Under the pieces are notes generated by a model that was not told the DNA's origin, ran no database searches, and saw nothing but the letters and a program-made list of their open reading frames with translations. A program made the translations under genes and the position numbers. Positions 43,116 through 51,597 of a stretch of DNA of 64,000 nucleotides are shown one piece after another; position 1 is the first letter of the stretch, and every line of letters begins with the position of its first letter. Source of the DNA: Cellulosimicrobium cellulans (GTDB lineage: Bacteria > Actinomycetota > Actinomycetes > Actinomycetales > Cellulomonadaceae). The stretch covers positions 1-64,000 of the forward strand of contig NZ_BJNZ01000016.1 in NCBI RefSeq assembly GCF_006539945.1. The letters run 5' to 3'.

Positions 43116-44801
43116 TCAGGAGGAGATCGGGAGGTCCACGCGGACGGTGAGCCCACCACCCGTCGTCTCGTGCACCGACACCCGACCCCGGTGCGCGCCC
43201 GCGATGGCGGCGACGATCGCCAGGCCCAGGCCCGATCCGCCAGACGCACGGTTGCGCGAGGAGTCCGCGCGGTAGAACCGCTCGAACAGCCGGCCGCGCT
43301 GCTCGCTGGGGACGCCCGGTCCGTGGTCGCGCACCTCGAGCACGGCTACCGTGCCGGAGGAGCCGCCCTGCCCGTCGTCGGGCGGCGTGGCGGGACGCAC
43401 GGCGCCCAGCGCGATCTCGACCGGCGTCCCGGCGGGCGTGTGGCGCGCGACGTTGCCGACGAGGTTCGCGAGCACCTGCCGCAGCCTGTCCTCGTCACCG
43501 ACGACGCGCAGCTCCCCGGGTGCCGTGGCGCCGACGCCCAGGCCCACGAGCCGGACGTCCCGGGTCGGGTCCAGCGCGTGCAGGTCCTGCGCGGAGTCGC
43601 GCGCGAGCGAGACGAGGTCCACGGGCTCGTGCCGCAGCGGCCGGCCCTCGTCGAGGCGGGCGAGCGCGAGCAGGTCGTTGACGAGCGTCCCCATGCGGGT
43701 CGCCGAGTCCTCGATGCGCCCCATCGTGTCGTCGACCTTGTCCGGCGTGTCGAGCGCCCCCATCCGGTACAGCTCGCCGTAGCCGCGGATCGTCGCGAGC
43801 GGGGTGCGCAGCTCGTGGCTCGCGTCGGACACGAACCGTCGCATCCGCTCCTCCGACGCCTCCTGGACCGCGAACGCCTCCTCGATCTGCGAGAGCATCG
43901 CGTTGAGCGACGCGGCCAGCGAACCCACCTCGGTCGTCGACGGTGCGGGGCGCACGCGCCGCGACAGGTCGCCTGCCGCGATGTCCGCCGCCGTCTCCTC
44001 GATCTCGCGCAGCGGGCGCAGCGCGCGGTGCACGGCGAGGTAGGCCACCGCGCCGCCGACGAGCGCGATCCCCAGCGCCGAGAGCGCGAGCGCGCGACCC
44101 AGCACCTTGACGGTCTCGTGGATGCCGGTGAGGGGGAGGGCGACGAACGCGGTGCCGCCGAGCTCGCCGCTGAACTTGTCGTAGAAGAAGAACGTCGTGA
44201 CGCGCCACTCGGCAGGATCGGTCCCGCCCACGGAGTCCACGGTGAACGGCTCGTTCTGGCTCGCCTCGACCTCGGGGTCGGACATCGCGGGGATGTCCGG
44301 GACACCGTAGAGGTTCACCGTCTGCGGCCACCGGAGGGGGATCTCGTCACCGCCCCTCGGCCGGACGAGCACGTAGTAGTCGCTGGGCAGCTGCGAGCCG
44401 CTGCCCACCCGGTCGTTCAGCGTGATGTTCGCGACCGCCGCCGCGGACCGCTCGAGCTGCACGTCGACCTGCCGCACGAGATAGCTCGACACGACCGTCG
44501 TCGTCACCACCGACGCCAGCCCGAGGCCGGCTGCCAGCAGGAGCACCGTGATCGCGACGAGCCGGGCGCGCAGCGGCACGCGTGCGAACCAGCCCCACCC
44601 CTCGGTGGGGACGGGACGGCCGAAGGGGCGCTCCGCCGTCGGGCCGCCGTCGCCCGGTGCGGCGGGGGCTCCCGCCCCGGGGGCGTCGCCCGTGCCCGAC
44701 GGCGCGGGGCCGGCGGGGGGCGTGCCCGGCCCGGGTGGCGGGGGAGGGGGCGGTGGGACCGGTCGGGACCCCGTCGTCGTGCGGTCGGGGCCGGACGTCA
44801 T
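43116..44801 (-). CDS. Two-component sensor histidine kinase
   Basis: The 561-residue kinase has a Pro/Gly-rich cytoplasmic N-terminus of ~85 residues, TM1 (LVAITVLLLAAGLGLASVV), an extracytoplasmic sensor of about 150 residues, TM2 (ALALSALGIALVGGAVAYLAV) and a HAMP domain. HisKA follows with phospho-acceptor His329 in SDASHELRTPL, then HATPase_c with N-box NLVGNVARH, G1 DHGPGVP and G2 GGSGLGLAI. It resembles the actinobacterial MprB/CseC/TcrY envelope-stress group, but the signal is unknown. It overlaps the upstream regulator gene by 4 bases (ATGA). Confidence 0.93.
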   Translation of the reverse strand: MTSGPDRTTTGSRPVPPPPPPPPGPGTPPAGPAPSGTGDAPGAGAPAAPGDGGPTAERPFGRPVPTEGWGWFARVPLRARLVAITVLLLAAGLGLASVVTTTVVSSYLVRQVDVQLERSAAAVANITLNDRVGSGSQLPSDYYVLVRPRGGDEIPLRWPQTVNLYGVPDIPAMSDPEVEASQNEPFTVDSVGGTDPAEWRVTTFFFYDKFSGELGGTAFVALPLTGIHETVKVLGRALALSALGIALVGGAVAYLAVHRALRPLREIEETAADIAAGDLSRRVRPAPSTTEVGSLAASLNAMLSQIEEAFAVQEASEERMRRFVSDASHELRTPLATIRGYGELYRMGALDTPDKVDDTMGRIEDSATRMGTLVNDLLALARLDEGRPLRHEPVDLVSLARDSAQDLHALDPTRDVRLVGLGVGATAPGELRVVGDEDRLRQVLANLVGNVARHTPAGTPVEIALGAVRPATPPDDGQGGSSGTVAVLEVRDHGPGVPSEQRGRLFERFYRADSSRNRASGGSGLGLAIVAAIAGAHRGRVSVHETTGGGLTVRVDLPISS

Positions 44802-45535
44802 GAGGTCGTGGGCGGCTGGCGCAGCAGGTAGCCCACGCCCCGCTTGGTGTGGATGAGCGGCGGGAGGGCGACGGGCTCGCCGTCGGGACCGGGGACCGTG
44901 AGGTTGTCGATCTTGCGGCGCAGGTAGGAGATGTAGGACTCGACGATGTTCGCGTCGCCGCCCCAGTCGTACTGCCACACGTGGTCGAGGATCTGCGCCT
45001 TGGACAGCACGCGGCCCGCGTTGAGCATGAGGTAGCGCAGGAGCTTGAACTCCGTGGGGGACAGGTCGACGTCGACGCCCGCGCGGCGGACCTCGTGCGA
45101 GTCCTCGTCCATCTCCAGGTCGGCGAACCGCAGCACCGCGTCCTCGACGGGCTCGGCGTGCGTGCGGCGCAGCACCGCGCGGATGCGCGCCACGACCTCC
45201 TCCAGGCTGAACGGCTTCGTCACGTAGTCGTCGCCGCCGACGGTGAGCCCGGTGATCTTGTCGCGCGTGTCGTCCTTCGCGGTGAGGAAGACGACGGGCG
45301 TGTGCTGCCCCTTCTCGCGCAGGCGGCGCGTGACGGTGAACCCGTCCATGTCCGGCAGCATGACGTCGAGCACGACGAGGTCGGGCTCGACGTCGCGCAC
45401 GAGCCGCAGGGCGCTCTGCCCGTCCGCGGCGGCGTGGACCTCGAACCCGGCGAAGCGCAGGGACGTGGCCAGCAGCTCGCGGATGTTCGGCTCGTCGTCG
45501 ACGACGACGAGGCGTGCCTCAGGGGTGGTGCTCAT
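44798..45535 (-). CDS. Response regulator, OmpR/PhoB family
   Basis: The 245-residue regulator has a receiver domain with acidic pocket DDE at 13-15, phospho-acceptor Asp57 (VVLDVMLPD), Thr of VFLTAKDD and Lys of VTKPFSL. The C-terminal winged helix has LSPTEFKLLRYLMLNAGRVLSKAQILDHVW and SYISYLRRKID. It is cotranscribed with the sensor kinase. The start is ATG 45535; GACACT, 7 bases upstream, may be a leaderless -10 box. Confidence 0.95.
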   Translation of the reverse strand: MSTTPEARLVVVDDEPNIRELLATSLRFAGFEVHAAADGQSALRLVRDVEPDLVVLDVMLPDMDGFTVTRRLREKGQHTPVVFLTAKDDTRDKITGLTVGGDDYVTKPFSLEEVVARIRAVLRRTHAEPVEDAVLRFADLEMDEDSHEVRRAGVDVDLSPTEFKLLRYLMLNAGRVLSKAQILDHVWQYDWGGDANIVESYISYLRRKIDNLTVPGPDGEPVALPPLIHTKRGVGYLLRQPPTTS

Positions 45536-45542
45536 GCCCTCC

Positions 45543-45548
45543 AGTGTC
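45543..45548 (-). promoter_or_regulatory. Candidate -10 box GACACT, leaderless response regulator
   Basis: GACACT on the minus strand is 7 bases from ATG 45535. A GGAGGGC sequence abutting the ATG is too close to act as a ribosome-binding site. Confidence 0.35.
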
Positions 45549-45639
45549 CTCCCGCGGTCTGGGAGTCGCCTGGGAAGGGGCTCCACCCGCGGCCCGCTCG
45601 TGAGGGGGCTCCCGCGCGGTGCGCGTGGGCGGCGTCGGG

Positions 45640-45645
45640 CAGGAT
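45640..45645 (+). promoter_or_regulatory. -10 box CAGGAT of a probable leaderless promoter
   Basis: CAGGAT, 7 bases, then GTG 45653; the same box and spacing as at ureA. Confidence 0.5.
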
Positions 45646-45652
45646 GGCGGGC

Positions 45653-46882
45653 GTGCGGATCACGGTGGACCAGAGGCGACGGCGGCTCGTCGCGCAACAG
45701 CTCGCGCTCGCGACGGACCTGCCCGGACGCCCGGCGGCCCGCACCCCCGAGGACGTCGTCGACCGGCTGCTCGCCCTGCACGCCACCGACGCCCCGAGCG
45801 TCTACCTCTCCGTCCTCGCGCGGGTCCCGGGCCTCGTGCTCGACGACGTCCGGGACGCCGTGTTCCGGCGTCGCACCCTGGTCAAGGTGCTCGCCATGCG
45901 GCGCACGATGTTCGTCGTGCGGCGCGAGACGGTGCCCGCCGTGCACGCGGGTGCGGCGCTCGCGGTGGCCCGGCGGCTGCGCGCCCGCCTGCTCAAGGAG
46001 CTCGCGACGCTGCCCACGGACCCGCCCGTCGACGACGCGGCGACCTTCCTCGCCGCCGTCGAGGCCCAGGTCCACGGCGCGCTCGCGGAGCACGGGCCGA
46101 TGGACGGCGCGAGCCTGTCGAAGGCCGCGCCGCTCCTGCGCACCGCGTTCCTGCCCACCACCGCCAAGACGTGGGACGTGCGCCGCACCATGACGTCCCA
46201 GCTCATGTCGCTGCTCTCCGCGGAGGGCGCGGTGGTGCGCGGCGAGCCGCGCGGGTCGTGGTCGTCCAACCGGCACGTCTGGTCGCCCGTCGAGGACTGG
46301 TTCCCCGGGGGCATCCCCGTGATGGACGAGGCGGTCGCGCGAACGACGCTGGCCAGGTCCTGGCTCGAGGTGTTCGGGCCGGCGACGGTCAAGGACCTGA
46401 CGTGGTGGACCGGCTGGAACCAGCGGGACACGCGCGCCGCGCTCGCTCCGCTCGACGTCGTCGAGGTCGAGGTCGAGACCGGCACGCCGGAGGACCCGGC
46501 CCCGCAGGCCGGCGTGATGCTGCGCGGGACCGACCTGCCCGCGCCCGACGACGTCCTGATGGAGGGGAGCGTCGCGCTCCTGCCGTCGCTCGACCCGACG
46601 ACGATGGGCTGGGCCGCGCGCGACTGGTACCTCGGCCCGCACAAGGCCGCGATCTTCGACACGATCGGCAACGCGGGCGCGACCGTCTGGTGGGAGGGCC
46701 GGATCGTCGGGGCCTGGGCCGTGCGCCCGGGCGGCGAGCCGGCGTTCCGCCTGCTCGAGGACGTGGGGTCGGACGCCGAGCGCGCCGTCGCCGCGGAGGC
46801 CGATCGGATCGCGGCGCTCCTCGGCGGCGACGGCGTGACGGCGTCGTTCCCCACGCCGCTGTACCGCGAGCTCCACGCCTGA
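45653..46882 (+). CDS. HTH_42 winged-helix protein, AlkZ/YcaQ-like
   Basis: The 409-residue protein belongs to the HTH_42 superfamily, which includes the DNA glycosylases AlkZ and YcaQ. Landmarks are RRRLVAQQLA, DVVDRLLALHATDAPSVYLSVLARV, MRRTMFVVRRETVP, LARSWLEVFGPATVKDLTWWTGW, LLPSLDPTTMGW and the C-terminal GRIVGAWAVRPGGE. Whether it repairs crosslinked or alkylated DNA or only shares the fold is not decided by sequence. GTG 45653 is chosen by the CAGGAT -10 spacing; upstream codons run through the divergent regulator promoter. Confidence 0.8.
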   Translation: MRITVDQRRRRLVAQQLALATDLPGRPAARTPEDVVDRLLALHATDAPSVYLSVLARVPGLVLDDVRDAVFRRRTLVKVLAMRRTMFVVRRETVPAVHAGAALAVARRLRARLLKELATLPTDPPVDDAATFLAAVEAQVHGALAEHGPMDGASLSKAAPLLRTAFLPTTAKTWDVRRTMTSQLMSLLSAEGAVVRGEPRGSWSSNRHVWSPVEDWFPGGIPVMDEAVARTTLARSWLEVFGPATVKDLTWWTGWNQRDTRAALAPLDVVEVEVETGTPEDPAPQAGVMLRGTDLPAPDDVLMEGSVALLPSLDPTTMGWAARDWYLGPHKAAIFDTIGNAGATVWWEGRIVGAWAVRPGGEPAFRLLEDVGSDAERAVAAEADRIAALLGGDGVTASFPTPLYRELHA

Positions 46883-46891
46883 CGTGGGGCA

Positions 46892-46956
46892 CCGCCGAGT
46901 GCGGGGTACGTGTCGTCCGCGGGGAGCCGCGACGACGAGCACCCCGCACTCGGCGG
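46892..46956. terminator. Bidirectional terminator-like inverted repeat, 16-bp perfect arms
   Basis: CCGCCGAGTGCGGGGT (46892-46907) pairs with ACCCCGCACTCGGCGG (46941-46956). The 33-base interior itself folds through CCGCGG-type pairing. It fills the gap between convergent genes. Confidence 0.82.
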
Positions 46957-46961
46957 GTCGG

Positions 46962-47561
46962 TCAGAGGTAGCGCAGCGGGTCGAACTCGTCGAGCGGGAT
47001 GATGCGCACGCGCGGCAGCACGGTCGTGAACGCGCCGGCGTGGTCCTCGAGGTCGAACACCTGCAGCCCGCGCCCCGTGAGCTCGGTGAGCCGCACGTTC
47101 ACGAACTCGCGGAAGGCGAGGACGCCAACGCGGCGGTCGGGGTCGTCGAGCAGCGTCTCGACCTGTGGCAGGAAGTCGCCGTCGTGGCTCGCGAGCAGCA
47201 CGTCGCCCGGCTGGTCGACGATCGCGTCCAGCATGCGCTGGATACCGATGTCCACGACCTTCTCGCTGCTCGAGCCCGCGAGCGGGATGGGCCGGTAGCC
47301 CATCGCGAGCAGCGCCTGCACGAACGACATCGGCATCTGGCCCGACGACGCGTTGAGGAAGAACAGCGGCGTGACGTCCTGGCCCCACGCCTGGCGCGCG
47401 AACTCCACGATGCGGTCCCACCGTGGCCGCTCCTCCGGCGCGGGACGGTGCCCGAGGACGTTCATGCCGAGCGTCGCGTCGATGTTCTCGCCGTCGACGA
47501 CGAGGTAGGTGCGGCGCGGCGTCGTCGGTGCTCGGCCGTCGGAGGTCTGGAGGTCGGACAT
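46962..47561 (-). CDS. NYN/PIN-fold nuclease-like protein (LabA/DUF88 type)
   Basis: The 199-residue protein has the PIN-like acidic residues of NYN domains: YLVVDGENIDATLG at the N-terminus, KVVDIGIQRMLDAI centrally and LLASHDGDFLPQVETLL. The fold suggests a Mg-dependent RNase; the substrate is unknown. ATG 47561 follows TAGGCT by 7 bases, so the start is probably leaderless. Confidence 0.83.
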   Translation of the reverse strand: MSDLQTSDGRAPTTPRRTYLVVDGENIDATLGMNVLGHRPAPEERPRWDRIVEFARQAWGQDVTPLFFLNASSGQMPMSFVQALLAMGYRPIPLAGSSSEKVVDIGIQRMLDAIVDQPGDVLLASHDGDFLPQVETLLDDPDRRVGVLAFREFVNVRLTELTGRGLQVFDLEDHAGAFTTVLPRVRIIPLDEFDPLRYL

Positions 47562-47568
47562 GCTGGTC

Positions 47569-47574
47569 AGCCTA
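47569..47574 (-). promoter_or_regulatory. -10 box TAGGCT of the leaderless NYN gene
   Basis: TAGGCT on the minus strand, 7 bases from ATG 47561. Confidence 0.5.
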
Positions 47575-47639
47575 TCCGCGCGACGGTCGCCTGCCATGTC
47601 CACGACGTGGGTGTTTGCGTCGGGGTACCCCGGAGTGGG

Positions 47640-47645
47640 TACCGT
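47640..47645 (+). promoter_or_regulatory. -10 box TACCGT of the amidotransferase gene
   Basis: TACCGT ends 8 bases before GTG 47654 and 14 bases before ATG 47660; no ribosome-binding site is seen. Confidence 0.4.
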
Positions 47646-47653
47646 CGGACCTC

Positions 47654-48412
47654 GTGACCATGTACGACACCGACGCCACGGCCGCAACCGGAACCGTCCG
47701 GATCACGGTCGTCCAGAACTCCCCGGACGTCACGCTCGACGCCTACGCCGACCAGCTCGCCGCCGACCTGCGGGTCGTGCGCCCGTACGACGGCGACGCG
47801 GTCCCCCCGGCGGACGAGGTCGGGGACGGCCTCGTCGTCCTCGGCGGGCACCTGTCCGCGCACGACGACGAGCGCGCCCCCTGGCTGCCCGCGCTGCGCG
47901 AGACCCTGCTCGCCGCCGCGACGACCGGCGTCCCGACGCTCGGTATCTGCCTCGGGGCCCAGCTCCTCGCCGTCGCCGGCGGTGGCCAGGTCCAGGTGGC
48001 CGCGCCCCCCGGGCGCGAGGCCGGCGCGACCCGCGTCTTCTGGCGTGCCGACGCCGAGACCGACCCCGTCCTGTCGGCCCTCGCCGCGGGCGACGAGCCC
48101 GTGCGGCACGTGACCAGCATGCACGCCGACGCGATCGTCGACCTGCCTGCGGGCGCCGTCTGGCTCGGGTCGTCGAACATGTACCCCTACCAGGCGTTCC
48201 GCCTCGGCTCGGCGCTCGGCGTGCAGTTCCACCCCGAGGCGACGCGCGCGGGCTTCGAGGCGTGGTGCGGCGCGTTCCACGACGTCGACTCCGCGGCAGC
48301 CCTGGCCGGGTTCGACGAGCACGCGCCGGAGATCCTCGACGGCGGCCGTCGCCTCGCCGAGGCCTTCGTCGCCGAGGTCCGCACGACCGTCGGACTGCAC
48401 GTCCCGGCCTGA
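47654..48412 (+). CDS. Class I glutamine amidotransferase-like protein
   Basis: The 252-residue protein is a free-standing type 1 GATase domain with the catalytic Cys in LGICLGAQLLA and His/Glu in GVQFHPEATRAGFE. Stand-alone members include GMP-synthase-like and gamma-glutamyl peptide hydrolase-like enzymes. The acceptor pathway is not evident from neighbours. Start GTG 47654 or ATG 47660. R1 array H separates it from the convergent PspA gene. Confidence 0.85.
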   Translation: MTMYDTDATAATGTVRITVVQNSPDVTLDAYADQLAADLRVVRPYDGDAVPPADEVGDGLVVLGGHLSAHDDERAPWLPALRETLLAAATTGVPTLGICLGAQLLAVAGGGQVQVAAPPGREAGATRVFWRADAETDPVLSALAAGDEPVRHVTSMHADAIVDLPAGAVWLGSSNMYPYQAFRLGSALGVQFHPEATRAGFEAWCGAFHDVDSAAALAGFDEHAPEILDGGRRLAEAFVAEVRTTVGLHVPA

Positions 48413-48464
48413 CCAGACGTCGCCGCCCGCCCACCCCACCCAGCCGCACGCCGTCGGGCACGGT

Positions 48465-48502
48465 GACCACGGCTCTACCTCGCGCGACCACGGCTCTACC
48501 TC
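48465..48502 (-). repeat. R1 repeat locus H: two inverted 21-bp units
   Basis: GACCACGGCTCTACCTC at 48465 and 48486, identical, 21 bp apart. A decayed third unit may follow. Read on the minus strand it is GAGGTAG-first, 58 bp past the pspA-like stop. Confidence 0.88.
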
Positions 48503-48559
48503 GCGGTACCGCGGTCTTGCCGGGGTTCTGTCTCGTGCCCGATTCCCGTGCGCGTCGCG

Positions 48560-49363
48560 TCACCAGTCGGAGGTCGGGGCGTCCTGGGTCGTGGTGCCGG
48601 ACTCGATCGCGGGCGTGACCTGGGTGGGCGACACCTGCGGAGCGGGGGACGAGCCCTGCTTGAGGGCAGCGAGGCGCGCCTCGATCTCGACGGCCTCGCC
48701 GGACGACTCGAGCTCGGCGAACTGGGAGTCGATGCTCGACGCCGCGACCTCGGCCTGGCCGATCGCCTGTGCCTCCTCGCGCCGCACGATCTCCTCGTAG
48801 CGCGAGATCTCGCTCGTCGGGTCGAGCACGTTGATGGAGCTGATCGCGCCCTGGACGGTCTGCTGGGCCTGGGCGCTCTTCTGCCGGGCCACGAGCGAGT
48901 CGCGCTTGGACCTCAGCTCGCCGAGCTTGTCCTTCATCATCGCGAGGCCCGACTTGAGCTTCTCGACCGACTCGCGCTGCGACGCGATGAGCGGCTCGGC
49001 CTGGCGGACCTCACCCTCGGCGGAGATCTGCTTGCCGAGCGCGATCTTGGCGAGGTTGTCGAACTTGTCGGCGTTGGCGGTGTCGCCCTGCTGCCGGTAG
49101 CGGTCGGCCTGCGTGGAGGCGGCGACAGCCTTCTGGCCCCACTCCTGCACGGCGGCGACGTCCTCGTTGTAGTCCTGCTCCGCGAGGCGCAGGTTGCCGA
49201 TGGTCTGCGCGACGGCCTGCTCGGCGTCGGCGATGTTGTTCGTGTAGTCGCGCACGAGCTGGTCCAGCATCTTCTGCGGGTCCTCCGCGTTGTCCAGGAG
49301 CGCGTTGATGTTCGCGCGGGCGAGCTGCGCGATCCGTCCGAAGATGCTCTGCTTCTCCGCCAT
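48560..49363 (-). CDS. PspA/IM30 (ESCRT-III-like) family membrane-stress protein
   Basis: The 267-residue protein is predicted almost entirely coiled-coil: IFGRIAQLARANINALLDNAEDPQKMLDQLVRDYTNNIADAEQAVAQ is the family N-terminus. Long Glu/Lys/Arg/Gln heptads continue to residue ~225. A Ser/Thr/Pro-rich tail of ~35 residues is not in E. coli PspA. It should bind stressed membranes and form oligomers. AGAGAGGGACGACC precedes the ATG. It lies 69 bp downstream of a TPM-domain membrane protein, a pairing also known to me in other actinobacteria, so the two likely act together. Confidence 0.9.
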   Translation of the reverse strand: MAEKQSIFGRIAQLARANINALLDNAEDPQKMLDQLVRDYTNNIADAEQAVAQTIGNLRLAEQDYNEDVAAVQEWGQKAVAASTQADRYRQQGDTANADKFDNLAKIALGKQISAEGEVRQAEPLIASQRESVEKLKSGLAMMKDKLGELRSKRDSLVARQKSAQAQQTVQGAISSINVLDPTSEISRYEEIVRREEAQAIGQAEVAASSIDSQFAELESSGEAVEIEARLAALKQGSSPAPQVSPTQVTPAIESGTTTQDAPTSDW

Positions 49364-49432
49364 GGTCGTCCCTCTCTGGTGAGCCGTCTCGTGCTGGTCG
49401 GTGCTGCGTGCTGGTCTCGTTCGTCCGTCTCC

Positions 49433-51493
49433 TCAGAAGCGCCCGCCGCGGCCCGAGCGCCCGCCCGACGACCGGCCGCCAGGGCGACCGCCCGACCGGC
49501 CGCCCCCGAAGCCGCCGCCCCCGGACCCGCCGCCGAAGCTCCCGCCGCCGAACCCGCCGGACCGGCCGCCGCCCCCGCCGCCCCGCAGGATCGAGTCGAG
49601 CAGGATGCCGCCGAGCACCATGCCCCCGAGGTTGCTGCCGCCGCCCCCGCCGGACATCCCGCCGCCCTGCGACGACTGCCAGCTCGACGCGTCCTGCTGG
49701 GCGCGCTGCGCGGCGGACTGCGCTTGCGCGTCGGCCTGCTGAGCGCGGTCGAGCGCGGCGACGGGGTCGGTCGGCTGGAGGGCGCGCGCCTCGCCGAGCA
49801 GACGGATCGCCTCCGAGAGCCGGGTGCGTGCCTCGGGCCCGACGGCGCCACGCCGGGTCTCGATGAAGTCGTTCGTCGCGCGGACCTGGGAGTCGACGCG
49901 CGCGAGCGTGTCGCGCAGGAGCGCGTTGGCGCGCGCGGCCTGCTCGGCGCGCTCGCGGAAGGGGGCGAGCGCGGCGTCGAGAGCGCCCTCGGCCGCGGTG
50001 AGACGGCGCAGCGCCGCGAGCGGGTCACCGCCGTCGCGCGCGGCGCTCGCCGCCGTCGCGGCCGCCTGCGCCTCCGCGAGGGCCGGTGCGACGGCGGGGT
50101 CCGCGGGGGCGAGCCGGCCGGCGTCGGCGATGTCCGAGGTGATGGAGGCCAGCCCCCTGTCGAGGCGCGGGCCCGACTCGGCGAGGTCCGCGCCCGCCCG
50201 GTCGACGGCGTCGAGCAGCGTGACCGCCTGCCCGACGGCGTTCTGCGCGGCTCGCGCGAGCGCGACCGCCGTCGCGCGGTCCTTGCCGGCGAGCGCGTCG
50301 CGGCCCCGGGCGACGGACTCCCGGGCGTTGGCGACGAGCGCCTGCGCCTGGTCGGGGTTCTGCGCGACGGACGCGAGCGACGTCGGCGGGTACGTGTGGG
50401 CGAGACCCTCGAGGGTCGTGCGCGCGGGCTCGACGCGGGCGAGGACCTCGCTCGCGCGCTGGTCCGTCTCGTCGAGCACCTGAGGAGCGCGCGCCTGGAG
50501 GTCGCGCAGCTCGTCGAAGGTGCGGGACTGGGCGTCGAGGGACTCGGCGACGTCGTCGCACAGCGCGACGATGCGGGCCATCGCGTCCCGGGCCTGGGGC
50601 TCGGTCTCGGGGCGGTCGTCGTCGAGCTGCTGACGGAGCGCGAACGCCTCGGAGACCTTCCGCTTGCCCTCGGCGATCGCCGCGGAGAACTGCTGCGTCG
50701 CCTCGAGACCGAACTGCGCCTGGGCGAAGCCGAGCTCCTGCTCCGACGTCTTCACGGCGTCGTCGATCGCGACGAGGGCTGCGCTCGCGCGCCGGTCGAG
50801 CTCGTCGGTGGGCAGGGCCGCGAGGCCACCCTCCGCAGGACCCCCGCCCGGGGAGGTGCGGCGGCGTCGGGCGACCGCGCGCACGACCAGCACGACCACG
50901 AGGACGAGCGCGCCGAGCCCGAGCAGCACCCAGAACCAGGACACGCCCCCGGAGCCCTGGCTCGCGCCCCGAGCGACCTCGGCCGCGGCGATCGCGGCGC
51001 CGGCCCAGTCGTCGTCCCGCAGCTCGTCCTCCACGGCCGCGGAGATCCGGTCGAGCTCCGCGTCGGTGAGGGACACGTTGTTGTCGTAGGAGAACCCGTA
51101 CCGCCGGTCCTCGGTCGCGACGGCGAGGAGCAGGTCGTCCACCCCGAGCCCGGACGTGTTGGCCGTGGCGTTCGCCCAGTCGACGCCGTCCATGCCGTCG
51201 AAGCCCGGCACGTACACGACGAAGAGCTGGAGGTCGGTGTCCTGCGCGAGGCGGTCGAGCGCGTCCTGGACCTCGTCGGTCTGGTTGCCGAGGACACCGT
51301 CGGGGTCGGTGATCTCGCCCGCGACGTCCACCGGGGGGACGGCGGACGCGGTCCCGGTGGGGACGAGCAGCGCGAGTCCGGTCAGCAGCGCGACGGCAGT
51401 CAGGGCGAGGCGGGTCGCGACGAGGGCGTGCAGCGCGCGGGCGCCACGGTCCGCGGCGGCGCGGGGGAGCGAGGGACGGTGGGCCGTGCTCAC
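49433..51493 (-). CDS. TPM-domain membrane protein with coiled-coil region and Gly-rich tail
   Basis: The 686-residue protein has a signal peptide (LALTAVALLTGLALLVPTGTASA), an extracytoplasmic TPM domain at ~55-170 (VDVAGEITDPDGVLGNQTDEVQDALDRLAQ, LFVVYVPGF, GFSYDNN), and one transmembrane helix (FWVLLGLGALVLVVVLVVRAV). A long Ala/Glu/Arg-rich helical cytoplasmic region follows, and the last ~65 residues are Gly-rich (GGFGGGSFGGGSGGGGFGGG). TPM domains occur in proteins tied to membrane quality control. GTG 51493 has GGAT upstream. Cotranscription with the pspA-like gene is likely. Confidence 0.85.
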   Translation of the reverse strand: MSTAHRPSLPRAAADRGARALHALVATRLALTAVALLTGLALLVPTGTASAVPPVDVAGEITDPDGVLGNQTDEVQDALDRLAQDTDLQLFVVYVPGFDGMDGVDWANATANTSGLGVDDLLLAVATEDRRYGFSYDNNVSLTDAELDRISAAVEDELRDDDWAGAAIAAAEVARGASQGSGGVSWFWVLLGLGALVLVVVLVVRAVARRRRTSPGGGPAEGGLAALPTDELDRRASAALVAIDDAVKTSEQELGFAQAQFGLEATQQFSAAIAEGKRKVSEAFALRQQLDDDRPETEPQARDAMARIVALCDDVAESLDAQSRTFDELRDLQARAPQVLDETDQRASEVLARVEPARTTLEGLAHTYPPTSLASVAQNPDQAQALVANARESVARGRDALAGKDRATAVALARAAQNAVGQAVTLLDAVDRAGADLAESGPRLDRGLASITSDIADAGRLAPADPAVAPALAEAQAAATAASAARDGGDPLAALRRLTAAEGALDAALAPFRERAEQAARANALLRDTLARVDSQVRATNDFIETRRGAVGPEARTRLSEAIRLLGEARALQPTDPVAALDRAQQADAQAQSAAQRAQQDASSWQSSQGGGMSGGGGGSNLGGMVLGGILLDSILRGGGGGGRSGGFGGGSFGGGSGGGGFGGGRSGGRPGGRSSGGRSGRGGRF

Positions 51494-51540
51494 GCGCCGA
51501 TCCTTTCCCAGCCGCCGGGGTCCCGCAATCGGTACCGGAC

Positions 51541-51583
51541 GCGCCCGCGGCCCGCCTCCCCGGGGGAGACGGGCCGCGGGCGC
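51541..51583 (-). terminator. Terminator of the secreted beta-helix gene
   Basis: A 14-bp perfect stem (51541-51554 with 51570-51583) and 15-base loop lie 15 bp past the stop codon at 51598. Confidence 0.85.
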
Positions 51584-51597
51584 TCAGCGGTGGCGCG

